Positions 35,941 to 47,545 of a stretch of 64,000 nucleotides of DNA are shown here, piece by piece; the first letter of the stretch is position 1; every line of letters begins with the position of its first letter. A model generated the notes under the pieces. It was not told the DNA's origin. It saw only the letters and a list, made by a program, of their open reading frames with translations, and made no database searches. The stretch covers positions 26,448,146-26,512,145 of the forward strand of contig NC_073691.1 in NCBI RefSeq assembly GCF_029784155.1, given 5' to 3'. Source of the DNA: Uranotaenia lowii (lineage: Eukaryota > Arthropoda > Insecta > Diptera > Culicidae). The translations under genes were made by a program, and so were the position numbers.

Positions 35941-38464
35941 CACGGTGTGTTTATAGAAGATGTTTAAAAGAAAAAATACAGTAACTCTCATTTTTTCAGA
36001 AATGGAAAATTTAGCCTTTTCTGAATCATTTTCAGGCAAAATTAAAATATTTGGTCGGTGAGTCCCCATACGTTTTGGTTTTTTGAAGATTTGTAGTCCA
36101 TATTTAGACATTTTTATATGTGAAATTATTCCAGTGCCATGAAATAGTAACTCTTTACATTGAAAATTTATTTTTTTATTTTAATTCAAGTTTTTGAAAC
36201 TCTGAAACAATAAAAAATGTCAACGCCTGGAAAGATAAGTGATTTGGATTTTCTGAAAAACTTATTTTTATATGACATTTTATTTAAAATTTTATTATTT
36301 GGAATATCCTTGTTATAATCAATGTTAAAACGTGCAATCCGTGACGTTCCCTAGCTTTAACGTAACTTTAATTTAAACATAAGTTAATTTTAACAATTGG
36401 TCTGTATGACAGCAGTCAAAGACTTAATAAATAATAATAATAATAAAAAAATAATAATAATTGGTGATATCCAAATGTAACATGAATTTATATTCATTTG
36501 TGTTTATCTTGGAGAACTAATTCTGGTTGAAAAAATAATTTATGATAGGTACATGAATAAGAACAGTCCAACACCATTTGTTTTGTTTCCAACAAAATAT
36601 TAAAAGTCTTTTCTTTTTTTTCCAAAATTGTTCATTGAAATATTTCCAAAATATTTGCAGGCTCTGATGCATATGGATATGCACTTTAGAAAACAAAAAT
36701 CAAACATTTAATGATACTACTCATTAATGCATTTTTGAATTTTGTTTACCTCAGGATAAAATTAAAAATATCTAAGTAAACCACTTTTCAATAAAATTTA
36801 AAATATAAAATTAAGTTAAAAGTTAAAGTACTTGCACTGAAATCCGTTTATCTTCTGCTACATAACTTTAATTTGACATTTCTCTTCCTCATATTGAGGG
36901 TGAATAAATTTTCTGTCAATAATTTGAACTTCATTTTTGTTTAACAATTGAGGTTCTGTTGATATTTTCGAATTCATGATAAACAAAACGACGAAAAACG
37001 ATTTTTTAAGAGAAATTTCAATTTCATCGATAGTTTTAGACCAGATCATTGCATTTTATTTTGTTTTTGTTTTTATTGATGACTCTGGTTTATTCAAACC
37101 AATCATTTCTATAGTTTTACCATAATTGGTATAAAATTGTAGAAATTATGATTGTTTTACTGTAATATTAATGCTTCATTGAGGTTCTATTTTTATAATT
37201 AAATAGAAGTACCTAAGTATACAGTAGAACTACTAAAATAAGTAATAAATGAACAAAATATGATAAATTATATGCGCTGCAGACTAGCATGCTATCGATC
37301 ATTGGCAATCCACTTTTGCTAACAGTACTGTTAATTTTTGTAAATTTAAGAGCGACAAAAAGATTTTTATGCATTTTGTTTTGGAAAAAAATCAAATTTA
37401 TAACAGTTTTGAACTAGATCCATCCATTTAAAAAAATTATGGCCAAAAACTATAAAATTCAATTTTAAACAAAGAATTCAAGAGATAGTTTTAATAATAA
37501 AGTGGGTTGGAACCCGTAGAACCTAAGATTATTTAACCTTAACAGTAATGCTAGCTTTTTGAATCAAATGGAAGAATCACAGAGAACAGCAGAATTACAA
37601 AAAATCGACTAGAAAATAATAAAAATAAAAAAGTTAAAGGAAACTCCAGGCTTATAATGATCATTGTATCAAAAGACAGTAACAAGCTAAATTTAAGCTA
37701 GATTGAACTGCTCCTGCGATTTGCATTTAGTTTGAAGTGCGAACGGAATTTTGAGACATTTAACTAAGGAGCAGTTTTCTCTAATTTCTCTTCTTAGATT
37801 GTTTATAACGTATCGATTACTTTTTAATATTTTTTTTTATAAACTTAAATTAAGGCAAACGTTCCAACTCCAGATCGCATCACGATAAGCATTATCATGA
37901 AAAAGTTATAGCGATTCCCAGTGTTTACGGATTATCCTAATCATTGAGCTCTTTTTTAAATAAAATTCCTTCCAGTGTTGCCACAATCAGAAAATCTAAA
38001 GATAATGGATTCAAATGGATTCATATTATTTCAGATAATCCTAATAATTTCAGATAATTAACCCTCTCAGTTTGTTGACAGGATTTGCCAGCTAATTTTT
38101 AAATTTTAAGATTAGAATATACTTTTTAAGCATTTTTTAGGTTTAAACAGCTCTGTAACTACCTTGTACAATAAAAGTTTGAAAATTTAAAAACAAATTT
38201 GATGACTTTGTTGAGTTACTAGTTCAATTTTAGAGTTAAAACTAAGAAAATTAGCACCTCTGAAATTTTAAAACGCTAAAAATATATTTATTTTTTGAAG
38301 AATTTCAAAAGAAAATTTTCAAAAAAAATTTTATATGGGGGGTCACCGACAAAATATTTTAATTTTTAGTGAAAATGAACCGGAAAAAGCTCTACTTTCT
38401 GCCCATGCAAAAATTAGCGTTACTGTATTTTTTTTCTTCAAGTCCTTCTACGAAACACACCGTG
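35941..38464. mobile_element. TA-flanked transposon with long inverted repeats
   Basis: This 2.5-kb insertion splits the LINE between GFKSGSST... and the FDT motif. It is flanked by TA (35939-35940 and 38465-38466). The ends are inverted: both start CACGGTGTGTTT, and both continue with an A-rich run ending AATACAGTAAC and, about 120 bases in, AAAATATTT then GTCGGTGA and CCCCAT. The inverted repeat is therefore about 130 bp, with indels and mismatches. TA target choice fits Tc1/mariner-type transposases. The interior has only short frames and no recognisable DDE/D motifs, so it is nonautonomous or decayed. Confidence 0.8.
36426..36462. repeat. (AAT)n microsatellite
   Basis: A short imperfect AAT/ATA trinucleotide run within the TA-flanked transposon. 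Confidence 0.85.
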
Positions 38465-39000
38465 TATAGAGCTTAAGAAGACCTTCGACACCCTTCATTA
38501 TGGTATTTCTTTGAAAAAAAAAATTAGAGTGTTATGGCATAAGAGGCCTAGCCACCGATCTTATAAGCAGCTACTTGGCTAACAGGAAACAATTTGTCAT
38601 CTTAGGTGAGGCAAAGAGCACTCTAGAAAGCTTGGAAGGTGGTGTCCCACAAGGCAGCAGTATAGGACCTTTACTGTTTTTAATAAACATTAATGATCTC
38701 AGCAATTTACCGCTGCCTGGTATACCTCGTCTTTTTGCTGATGATACAGGCTTATTTTATCCTGAAAACTGACTGGAGTTTTAATTTTTCTTTTTTGTTG
38801 GTTTTAACAGCACCTGTTATAATGAAAAAAGATTTAAAACTCCTTCATAAACATTTTTGAATTTTTACTCTCCCAGGAAAGAAACAGAACTTAATTGCGA
38901 TCTGAATCTATCCAAAACAAGTTTAGAGAAGATTACCAACTTCAAGTATCTAGGAATAATTCTAAACGAAACTATGTCATGCACGATACTTGACCTCGTA

Positions 39001-40180
39001 GAAGAATAAGATGGATTCTTGTGAAGTTAAAAAATTATTTTTTAGTAATAGGAGACTTGATTCTGACAAAATTTTCTTTCATGCCACAGTTTATAAATTT
39101 TAGAAAAGAAGAAATCTAAGAGATTGTCTACAATCCTATAGTCTATAAAAACAGGAAACCAAATTCCAGACTAAATCAATCTTTGCAGTATAATTCACAT
39201 TGCCGGGCTTAGGCCGAATGGCTTAGGGAGTTTGGTGACTAATTTTTCTATATGATATATTTGCTCAAACAATGCACGAATAAAAAAAATCAAAGGAATA
39301 TTTCTTAATCCTTTTTACCTTACCATATCAAAGTTCATTAACATTAAAAAATTTATGTACAGCAAAAAAGATAATGAAAATGTTGAAAAAACATCAAAAA
39401 ATCTATAAAATGGTAAACTAGATTTGTATGAGTAATCCTTTAGTAACAAATTAGAGAACTTATTATCAATCTTCCAAATTCTCGAGCAAATTCAAAGATA
39501 TAACCATAAATGAACATAAATTTAATTTTCGAAGATAAAACTAATTGGTTAAAGTTTTGCGATTCAAACCTGATACTTGCAATCTTGATCCAAAATTCAA
39601 GTTTTATTTTGAAATTTGGCTCTTGATAAAACTGCAATTGTAATATATGATATTAATTTTTGTGACGGGATATAACATGTTTCTTCATTCACATTTTTTT
39701 TCCTAAAAATGAATTCCTTAAATAAAGTGTGGAGGATTTTTTTTCTTAAATAAAAACTGTCTAGCTTTGGTTCCAAATTTGAAATTTTTAAATTGAATTT
39801 ACAATCACAATTAAAAGTCTGCGATCTCTTGCGATTTCAATTTCCCTACAAAATAGTAATCTTGATAATAATAACTCAAACAGATTTCTGAATATTATTT
39901 CTGTATCTGGATTCTGAGCCTGAATATGAATTCAGGTCAAAAATTCAGATACAGCAGTTATTTTCAAAATTAAGATGAAACTCATAAATGAGTTAAAGTG
40001 ATCAAGATTGCTCAAATTTCTGTTCTTTTTCCGAGTTTCAATATAATTTCTGAAATGAAAAAATAGCGAGTTTAAATTCCAGTCCAATTTTCAATATGAG
40101 CCGAGAATTGAAATTTGCTTCCGAGCACTCAATCATCAATTTTTTATATTTGATGTCTTGGGCTTAGTTTGAATTGGGCT
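39001..40180. other. no gene recognised; AT-rich
   Basis: AT-rich sequence past the end of the LINE remnant. Short frames only. No RNA gene or element end was recognised. Confidence 0.45.
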
Positions 40181-40371
40181 TGTGATATAGCTCAGTTGGC
40201 AAGTCTGTTGTCTCCTGAGCCGATGTCCGCGAGTTCGAGCCCAAGAGTAAACATCGAACACAGTTGTACCGGATAAGTTTTTCAATAACGATCCGCCAAC
40301 TGTAACGTTGATAAAGTCGCGAATGCCATAAAGATGGTAAAACGACTATAAACGAAACCAAAAAACAAATA
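40181..40371 (+). mobile_element. tRNA-derived SINE, full head
   Basis: A tRNA-like head begins at about 40181: box A TAGCTCAGTTGGC at 40188-40200 and box B GCGAGTTCGAGCC at 40229-40241, correctly spaced for RNA polymerase III. A body of about 110 bp follows (AACACAGTTGTACCGGATAA ... GGTAAAACGACTATAAACG) and ends in an A-rich tail. The body matches the truncated minus-strand copy at 2088-2243 with few changes. Flanks share TTGAATT (40169-40176 and about 40374-40380), a weak candidate for a decayed target duplication. Confidence 0.82.
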
Positions 40372-41955
40372 ACTTGAATTCACAATATTTTTTTTTAATT
40401 TTTAATCAGAATTGAAATATGGATTTCCTATGATGAATCTTATTTTGAGTTTTCAATTCTGGATCGCAATTCGAATGTTTTGAAAAAATACAAAAGAATA
40501 TAGTTAACAAGTAACAAGTTCAGATCTGAATATGAAAAAAAAATCAGGATGATTTCAAAATCTATGATCATTTAAAGTCCGGGTGCATAATTTCGGTGAT
40601 ATATAACAACATTCGTAGTGTTCGGACATTCGGAAAGATAAAATTTTAAATGAAATGGAAAACCATATTTGAATAATAATTTTAAAACACCTTCTTAGTT
40701 CTATTTTCTAATGATGATGCGAACTGAAAATCAAGAATCCTATACCAGATACATTGAGATTTTTATAAAAAGGCACTAGATCCCTGAATTGAGTCTGTCT
40801 ATGAATCACAATACTCTAGTATTCAGAAATGGATTTCTCTCATCAAGTGAAAAAAAAAAAATTCTGAAAACTGTAGCTGAATTCTGAACCTAAGATAAGT
40901 TTTCGAGGTTTTGGCATCGGTTCTGAGTTAAGATTGTTATTCTTACTTGTTAACCTTACTCAAATTGGAGCGAAGAGCAGAACACTTCGCTTGCTCTTCC
41001 TTAACCCTCATGGGGCAGAAGGTTTAACGTTCCACTGAATTTTTAGAATTTCACATTGATCGGTTCAATAGTTTCCGATTCTATAGGGAACAAACAGCCA
41101 GACAGACAAACATTTATTTTTATATAGATTTTTATACAGATGCTAGCTGACCTGGTGTATGTTGCTACATCTTTTTAAAACAAATTAAATTTGTGAAAAT
41201 TATTTAAATTTTGATTTTTTAGAAGGCATTATTTAAAATTAATGTCTGTATTTTAAAATCAAAACTGAAGCTGTAGCTTCGAATTTCAAAACAAATATCA
41301 GCTCATTTATTCAGTAAAACTTGACATTTAAATTTGTATTCCAAGATCTGAAACACTCACTGTGTATATTACTGTATATATACCTAAGTATCATGAGTTC
41401 TTTTATTAAGCCAAAATATATGTTTAACTGGTATGGATTCTCCACTCTTACAAAATGAGGAGAACTCAAAAACTTCTATAAAACATTGTTAGTAACTTAA
41501 TTTCGTAATATACCTGGTTTGATAAATTTTCGAGTTTATCAAAAAAAAAAAAAAATGTAAAAAAAACACGTCTTTTCCGATCAGAGATGCCAGGTTGTTT
41601 TGTAAAACATCAGTACATCGCGATGGAAAAAATCAGGATTTTTCAGGACACTTTTAAATCGCTGTAAATAAGATGCAGCTCGGGGTCGATTGCAGTAATA
41701 CAGGTATCATGGGTTAAAGCCTTACCAGATACTTTAGGAAAAAGCGGGACATTTCAAGAAAAAAAAACGAAAAAATTTTAAAACTCATATTTTTATGATC
41801 ATTTTTAAACACTTGTATATGATCCTTCAGCTAAAATGGCTCATAAAAAGTAATAAAATATGGATGAATGAAATGTGTTTTAAAAATAAATTCCCAAGAA
41901 AACTTCCATCTTGGAATACTGCGAACACTTCAGTCGAAAATGTTCCAGTTCAAAG
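40372..41955. other. no gene; old repeat debris
   Basis: 40865-40960 resembles 10455-10560. The stretch 41030-41160, with CAGCCAGACAGACAAACA, TATATAGATT and GCTAGCTGACCTGG, resembles 49485-49520 and looks like the end of a dispersed insect repeat. A hairpin-like CGAAGAGC...GCTCTTCC lies near 40971-41001. No coding region was recognised. Confidence 0.4.
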
Positions 41956-42324
41956 CAAAGTTGCCAAAATCAAAGAAAAATCTGTAATTTCAAAGAATTT
42001 TGAGTTAATTTTCAGCACAGAATATGTGTCACCAAAAACAGAGTTTTGGGAATATTTGTAGATTCCAGAGAAATATATATTATATACCTATTTAAATTCT
42101 TGATGTCAATATTAGTTTTGGCTTTCTTAGTTTGGACTGGAAAAATTTGATAAATAAGGTTAGTTGATTGTGCACAAGTAAATTGTAAAAAAGACCCAAT
42201 TTTCCATTAATTTTCATTTAAACTTATGAAAATAGCGTCACAGAACACCATGCCAAATATTTTGGGTTAAATCAAAGAAAATCTTTTTTTCTGTCAAAAC
42301 ACAGATTTTTTTTTCGAAAATGTG
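41956..42324. mobile_element. short hAT-like nonautonomous element, copy B
   Basis: A diverged sister of 27589-27978. It starts CAAAGTTGCCAAAATCAAAG and ends with ACACAGATTTTTTTTTCG then AAAATGTG. The 8-bp flanks GTTCAAAG (41948-41955) and GTACAAAA (42325-42332) agree at 6 of 8 positions, consistent with an aged hAT-type duplication. No coding sequence is present; the 88-codon frame over its left part is accidental. Confidence 0.6.
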
Positions 42325-42332
42325 GTACAAAA

Positions 42333-43915
42333 GAATTTTAAATTTAAAATTTGAAGAGAGTTTTCGCATTGCTAAGCAGCAGTTTTGGATCATCTAACAA
42401 GTTTATTTAATTTAACTCGTAGATACATTCTTTGTTTGATTGAACAAATTATGTTTCGCTCGGAATTTGACTTTTTCCTTAAGCCATCCTCGTTTAGAAG
42501 CAACTTAAAGAATATTTTCTTCAATCGAAAAATTAAACATCGCTAGAACGTGCTCAAAGTACGCTAAACTGGTGATGCTAAGAAAAGCTTGCGAGATTGC
42601 CCGGATATTTGACACAAATTTAAGAAAAATTTCATACTGGCCCTGTTGCCCAGATTTCGTAAAAAAAGCCTGGATTTTGCACAGATTTATTCAATTGATT
42701 TCTAAAATTGAGTTATCAAAAACCATATTTTGTTAACAAGTTTAGTCTTAATAATCATGAACAGTTTTTCGGAAGCCTATTGTATGATTTAAAATCTTAT
42801 TATGTGTTTTGATGAAAAAACAAATATTTTCAAGTGAATTCTTTTGAATTTTTATTAAAAAATTCCGTGGTTTGGAACAAATTTGTCCATATATTGCCCG
42901 GATTTTGGGTTGAAAATTTTGAAAACAGAGACCCGGATTATGTCAGATCTCTAGATAAAATTTTCCCGAATTCGCCCGATCGGGATACGTCTGGAAAATA
43001 TTTTGGCTAATTTGAATGCTAAAAACTGAACAAGTTATTTTATCAGGTGTTAAATAATCTAATCTGAAAATATGCTCCTAATTTTGAGAAAAAAAAAATA
43101 TTTGAATGACATTATATTTTCTGTGTTGCACCAATGAATTTAAATTGAGGTTTAATCAAGGTTTTTCCAGTTCAAGTCAGTGGAACTTCATAAAAGTGTT
43201 ACCAATTAAATATTTACAGCCTTTTCGGTGAATGTCAGGTTCTTTAAGGTGCTTTAAGTAAGAACATTTCCTGTTTTAAAAATCATAAATTGTTGAAAGA
43301 TAATTAGAAAAATAAAGACAGGAGTTGAAGATGATCTAAGAGAGATATTATACGAAGCGTATTCATAAAACCCAGACAAATCTTTTTGAAGTGGTAGAAT
43401 ATTTAGGAGAGGGTTATTCAAAATTCCAAAAAAAAAAGGCGGGACGATGGGAAATTTTCTAAAAAAGCGGAACATGTCCCCCTTTTGATTGATAAGAGCT
43501 CATTTTATATTAAATACTTTATATGAGAGCCCCCTCCCCCCTTTCCTATTCCTCTCACCCACTACTTGAAGGAGGCAGGATTTTTTTATTTATTCTCAAG
43601 TAATGCAAACGGAATTGCTTTAAGGCCCTTCCCTTTTTTGCATTTCCTCATTGGAAGGATGGAGTAGTACTAAATACCAATAGAAACCTTTTTTATTTTC
43701 AAATACCCTGTCATGCCAAACTTCGCTCTATTTGCTCGAATTGTTCTCTAGATATGCGACAAAAATTATATGGAATCCTCTTCTTCCCAATGGAATGAAG
43801 GAGGGGTCTGAAATAATCATAGAAATATTTCCCGTATGTAGATACTACCCATGCGATATTGGGTTCCATTAGCTTGAATAATTTTCGAATTATGTCAAAT
43901 TTGGTTTCATTTGCT
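42333..43915. other. no gene; old repeat debris
   Basis: 42590-42960 (GATTGCCCGGATATTTGACA) resembles 10980-11060. The pyrimidine-rich 43520-43740, with CATGCCAAACTTCGCTCTAT, looks like part of a dispersed insect repeat. No coding region is supported. Confidence 0.4.
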
Positions 43916-44012
43916 TGTTTATTTGTTTATTTATTTATTTATTATTAAATCAACAGATCATATATTGATCCAAATGATATTTTAAAATTAAAAACTAACA
44001 ACAAATACAAAT

Positions 44013-47000
44013 CTACACTGAACTTAGAACACTAAGAATTCTTCTTCGGAATAAAACCTTCGAAACGTCAAAATCAAAATATTCTGAGAAGCGGTTAAAA
44101 GTCTTGATGACGCCAATTATTGCAGAGTTGGCCCCGTAATTGTTTAGTCTAACAGGAACGAAGAGCTGAAGATCCCGATTCCTCAAACCACGAGGTCGGA
44201 CGCTAAGTGGAAGAACTTCCAAAAGTGCAGGAGAGTCGATTCTTGATGAAAGCAGATCAGCGACGAAAGAAGCACGAGTGGCGGTCCTGCGGGCTTGCAG
44301 CGTGTCGATGTCGATCAGGCGGCAGCGGCTTTTGTAGCTGGGAAGTCGAAAAGGGTCTTGCCAGTTTAAGTGTCGAAGGGCATACCTCAAAAAACGTCGT
44401 TGGATGGCTTCGATGCGATCAGAGCCGTTTTGATAATATGGGCACCAAACCGCAGAAGCATATTCGAGGATCGATCGAACCAGACTGCAGTAAAGACTCT
44501 TCAGGCAGTAGATGTCCTTAAAGTCCTTCGTCATGCGGAAAAGAAGACCCAGGCTTCTGGAGGCTTTGTCAACGATATAGTTGGTGTGATTCTTAAAATC
44601 CAGCCGCGCGTCGAGGATCACACCAAGATCTTTCACGTGTTGAGCTCGAGAGATTGCATCGTTTCCAAGGAAATAAACGGCTGAGAGCGGGCGTCGTTTG
44701 CGGGAAAATGATATTACTACACATTTATCACGGTTTAAAGGTAGGCGATTGGCATCACACCAGGAGGCAAAGAGGTTAAACTGGTTCTGCAGGAAGTTCA
44801 CATCCTCGGAGCCATTGATAGAGTAGTACAGTTTCAAGTCGTCGGCATACGCCAATTTTGGTCCATCGAGGAGTTGCAGCACGTCATTGAAGTAAATTAG
44901 GAATACTAACGGCCCTAAGTGACTTCCCTGAGGCACGCCTGATGAAGCTGAGAACTGCCTGGAAAAACAGTTACCCGTACGAAGTTAAGGTAACTGCGGA
45001 ACCAGCCAATGAGAGATCCACAAAATCCTAAACGCGCGAGCTTTCCGATGGCAATATCATGGTTCACCTTGTCGAATGCGGCAGACAGATCGGTATAGAT
45101 GGCATCAGTTTGGGATTTCTTTGCAAAACTTTCATGCACATACGAGGTAAAGGTTAGTAAGTTAGTTGAAGTTGAGCGTTGAGGCATAAATCCATGCTGG
45201 TCGTTGGAGAGGTTGTGCTTGCAGAACATGAAAATGGGATCTAAAACCACCAATTCGAAAAGTTTGGCAATAGCACACAGAGCTGAAATTCCTCGGTAAT
45301 TATTAACATCTTTCCTATCTCCCTTTTTATGAACCGGGAACATGTAAGCTTCTTTCCACAGTGAGGGGAAGGTGGCCTGGTCGAACGAAGCTTGGAAGAT
45401 AAGCCTGATAGGAGTCAGCAAAGAAGGCATAAAACGCTTCAGGAAGGTAGCTGGTATCCCATCCGGGCCCGTAGAGAAGGAGTTTTTGAGCTTAGTGGCT
45501 GCTTTAGAGATGATTGTGTCCTCGACTGTTATACCGTTTAAAGAAAAGCCCAGTGGTGAAACACTCCTGATGGCGCGATTCAGTTGGTCGTCGGTTATTG
45601 AAGATGTATCAAAGATGCTCGAGAATTTATTGGCAAAGAGATCGCAGATTCCGGAGTCAGAGTTCGCCATGATGCCATCTAAGAACATGCAGGACGGTGT
45701 TCCAGGTTCATTCCGCTGATTTTTAACGTGATTCCAGAAGGATTTTGGGCTAGTCTTGAGATTTTGCTGAATTCGACGAAGATGGTTTTGATAGCTACGT
45801 TGGCAGGCTTTTTTATAGGCGGAGTTGAGTTTGCGATATTCTTCCTTGGTATGCGGCGATTTGTGCTTGTTGAAATTTCGAAGGGCACGCCTTTTTGTCG
45901 CTTTCAGTTGTCGTAAAGCTGCTGTAGCCCATGGAGTCCGAGGATTAGCATTAGCGGTGCGTTTCGGCACATGACGGTCGATTACGTAGTTGAGGATGTG
46001 CGAGAAAGTTTCGGCTGCAGCATTAGGGTTAGCTAGTTCGAGTTCGGATTCCCAGTCTATAGTGGCCAGTACGCGAGAAATGATATCGAAATCGGCGTTT
46101 TTATAGTCCAAGTAGAAGGGTGTGAGTTTATCAGCGGGGTAACACAATCTAGAGATATTAATTGTAACCAGTAAAGCCGGGTGATGTGGGCCTACTTTAA
46201 CTAGCGGTGCCGGTGCTGATTCGATAGTTGGTAAACGGAATCCGTCATTGGCAAAGCAAAGATCAAGCATCCGGCCATTCTCGTTTACAACACTGTTGAT
46301 CTGACGTAAGGTTGCTGTACTCAAAGAGTCTAGAATAATGTTCGAGGAAGCCGAAAAAGTGGAGCGTTCAGGATCGGGATACAGGAAGCTAGCTTGGCTG
46401 GAACACCACTTTATACCTGGCATGTTAAAATCGCCTAAGACGATTATGTCGTCTTCTGGAGCGCAGAAAGAGCTTATTTTAGAAATGCAACTAGAGAATG
46501 ATTCAGCTAAGGTCACGTCTCTCGAGCGATCAGGAGGCAAACATAGTACGCCAACGTAAAGCTTCCGGTCGCCGAGTTCGATGCGGGACCACACCATCTC
46601 AAGATTATGCCAAGATTCATCATCGATTGGCATGGCTCTGAATTTGGACCTTACGGCGAGTAACACCCCACCACCTGTAGCCTTTCTGCTGTTACGGGAG
46701 CCTCGATCGCAGCGGAACACTGAATAATCGGATCCGAAGATCTGGTTGGAGAGAGTGTGATCGTTCAACCATGTTTCGGTAAAGGTGATAATATCGTAGC
46801 AGGAACATGAAGTAGCAAGCAGATAATCAGTCACGCAGGAATTGATACCACCGACATTCTGATAGTAGATGTTGATGAAATCAAGCGGTTCTGATGCCGA
46901 TCTGGAGCCGTTGTCACTGAAATGGAGAATACCATCACGCGGAGGAAGGCAGTCAGGAGCAGCGTACTTGCCTGGTAAAGCAGGCTGGAGAACCCCTACG

Positions 47001-47545
47001 CCACAGACGAACTCAGGGCCGGGACGACTGGTGACGCTGGCAGGAATCAGCTCGACTGAGTCGAAGGGCACAGGGGTCTCCGTGAGGCCCGATACGTTGC
47101 GTCCCGGTGATGAGAACTCAGTACCAGTCGTGATGATCGTGGGGGGCGATGAAGAGCATGTTGGAGTACTAGCAAGCACAGCTTGGTGATAACCAACGAA
47201 TGATGTACTGTTGGGCGGAAATTTATCACACAAAAATAATGTTCGAGGTGATGTAGAGTACTTGCCTGAGTATGCAGGCTGGAGAACCTCATTGCCACAA
47301 TCGATCTCAGGGCCGGGACGACTGAAAACGCTGGCTGGAAACGGCGCGACTGAGACGAAGGGCTCCGAGGTCCCCAAAGTGCCAGATTTGTTGCGTCCCG
47401 GGGATGGAACCCGTAATGCGGCAGCAATAAGATCAAACTGGAGGATGTCGTCACAACAATCGAACGGAGATTTTATGATGAAACTAGAAGCATTTGATGT
47501 CGAGGCCATCAAAGGCCCGCTGTCAGAGAACGTTGAGGCGGTCAA
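44013..47545 (-). pseudogene. CR1-type ORF2 (endonuclease-RT), one frameshift
   Basis: The first in-frame ATG is at 47509; the frame itself opens a little upstream at the ORF1 stop. Domains in order: an N-terminal linker with two tandem copies of a ~98-residue segment (SPGRN...SRPGPE...LQPA...GKY); an APE-type endonuclease with YYQNVGGI, TETWLND, YVGVLCLPP and VLGDFNMPGIKW; then RT with SFSTGPDGIPATFL, HKKGDRKDVNNYR, QHGFMPQRST and YTDLSAAFDKVNH. A single-base shortening of an A run (plus strand 44963-44967) breaks the frame; the first part then ends at 44915. The rest of RT continues in the next frame with PQGSHLGPLVFLIYFND, LAYADDLKLY (catalytic residues kept) and VKDLGVILD, and stops at 44013. 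The product would nick target DNA and copy element RNA in the nucleus. Confidence 0.88.
46970..47440 (-). repeat. in-frame tandem duplication in ORF2 linker
   Basis: Two copies of a ~294-bp segment lie head to tail: TTGCGTCCCGG near 47391 and again near 47098, each followed leftward by matching GGGCCGGGACGACTG and GGCTGGAGAAC. Translated, both give SPGRN, VS/SV...P-ASV, SRPGPE and LQPA. The duplication keeps the reading frame and the copies have diverged, so it is not recent. Confidence 0.8.

Larger units (their letters stand above)
35270..39000 (+). pseudogene. decayed LINE reverse transcriptase, split by a transposon
   Basis: A jockey-superfamily-type LINE polymerase is recognisable in pieces. 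35290-35450 reads ILGRSQTKSEKN... LENQHEICKTLNNFFTRIGE, the linker before RT. 35560-35925 reads SGPDNISKQGLK, NNYRPISTLG, FSKVFEKLL and YGFKSGSSTL, with a stop near 35737. After the 2.5-kb insertion at 35941-38464, 38470-38770 reads FDTLHYGIS, GGVPQGSSIGPLLFLININD and FADDTGLF, then a stop. Traces of the thumb (FKYLGIILNE) lie near 38940-38970. The catalytic FADD is retained but the frame is broken in many places. The 5' and 3' limits are approximate. It could belong to the same family as the 3' end at 56585-57480, but they do not overlap, so I cannot tell. Confidence 0.82.

Noticed and set aside
35941..38464. Transposase gene inside the TA-flanked transposon
   Set aside because: Only short frames of about 60 codons, without a recognisable DDE/D or helix-turn-helix pattern.
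40181..40250. Functional tRNA gene
   Set aside because: Boxes A and B are good but the 3' acceptor strand does not pair; the body is repeated at 2088-2243, so it is a SINE.
44207..47189. Several 60-115-codon plus-strand frames
   Set aside because: They are antisense shadows of the CR1-type ORF2 on the minus strand.
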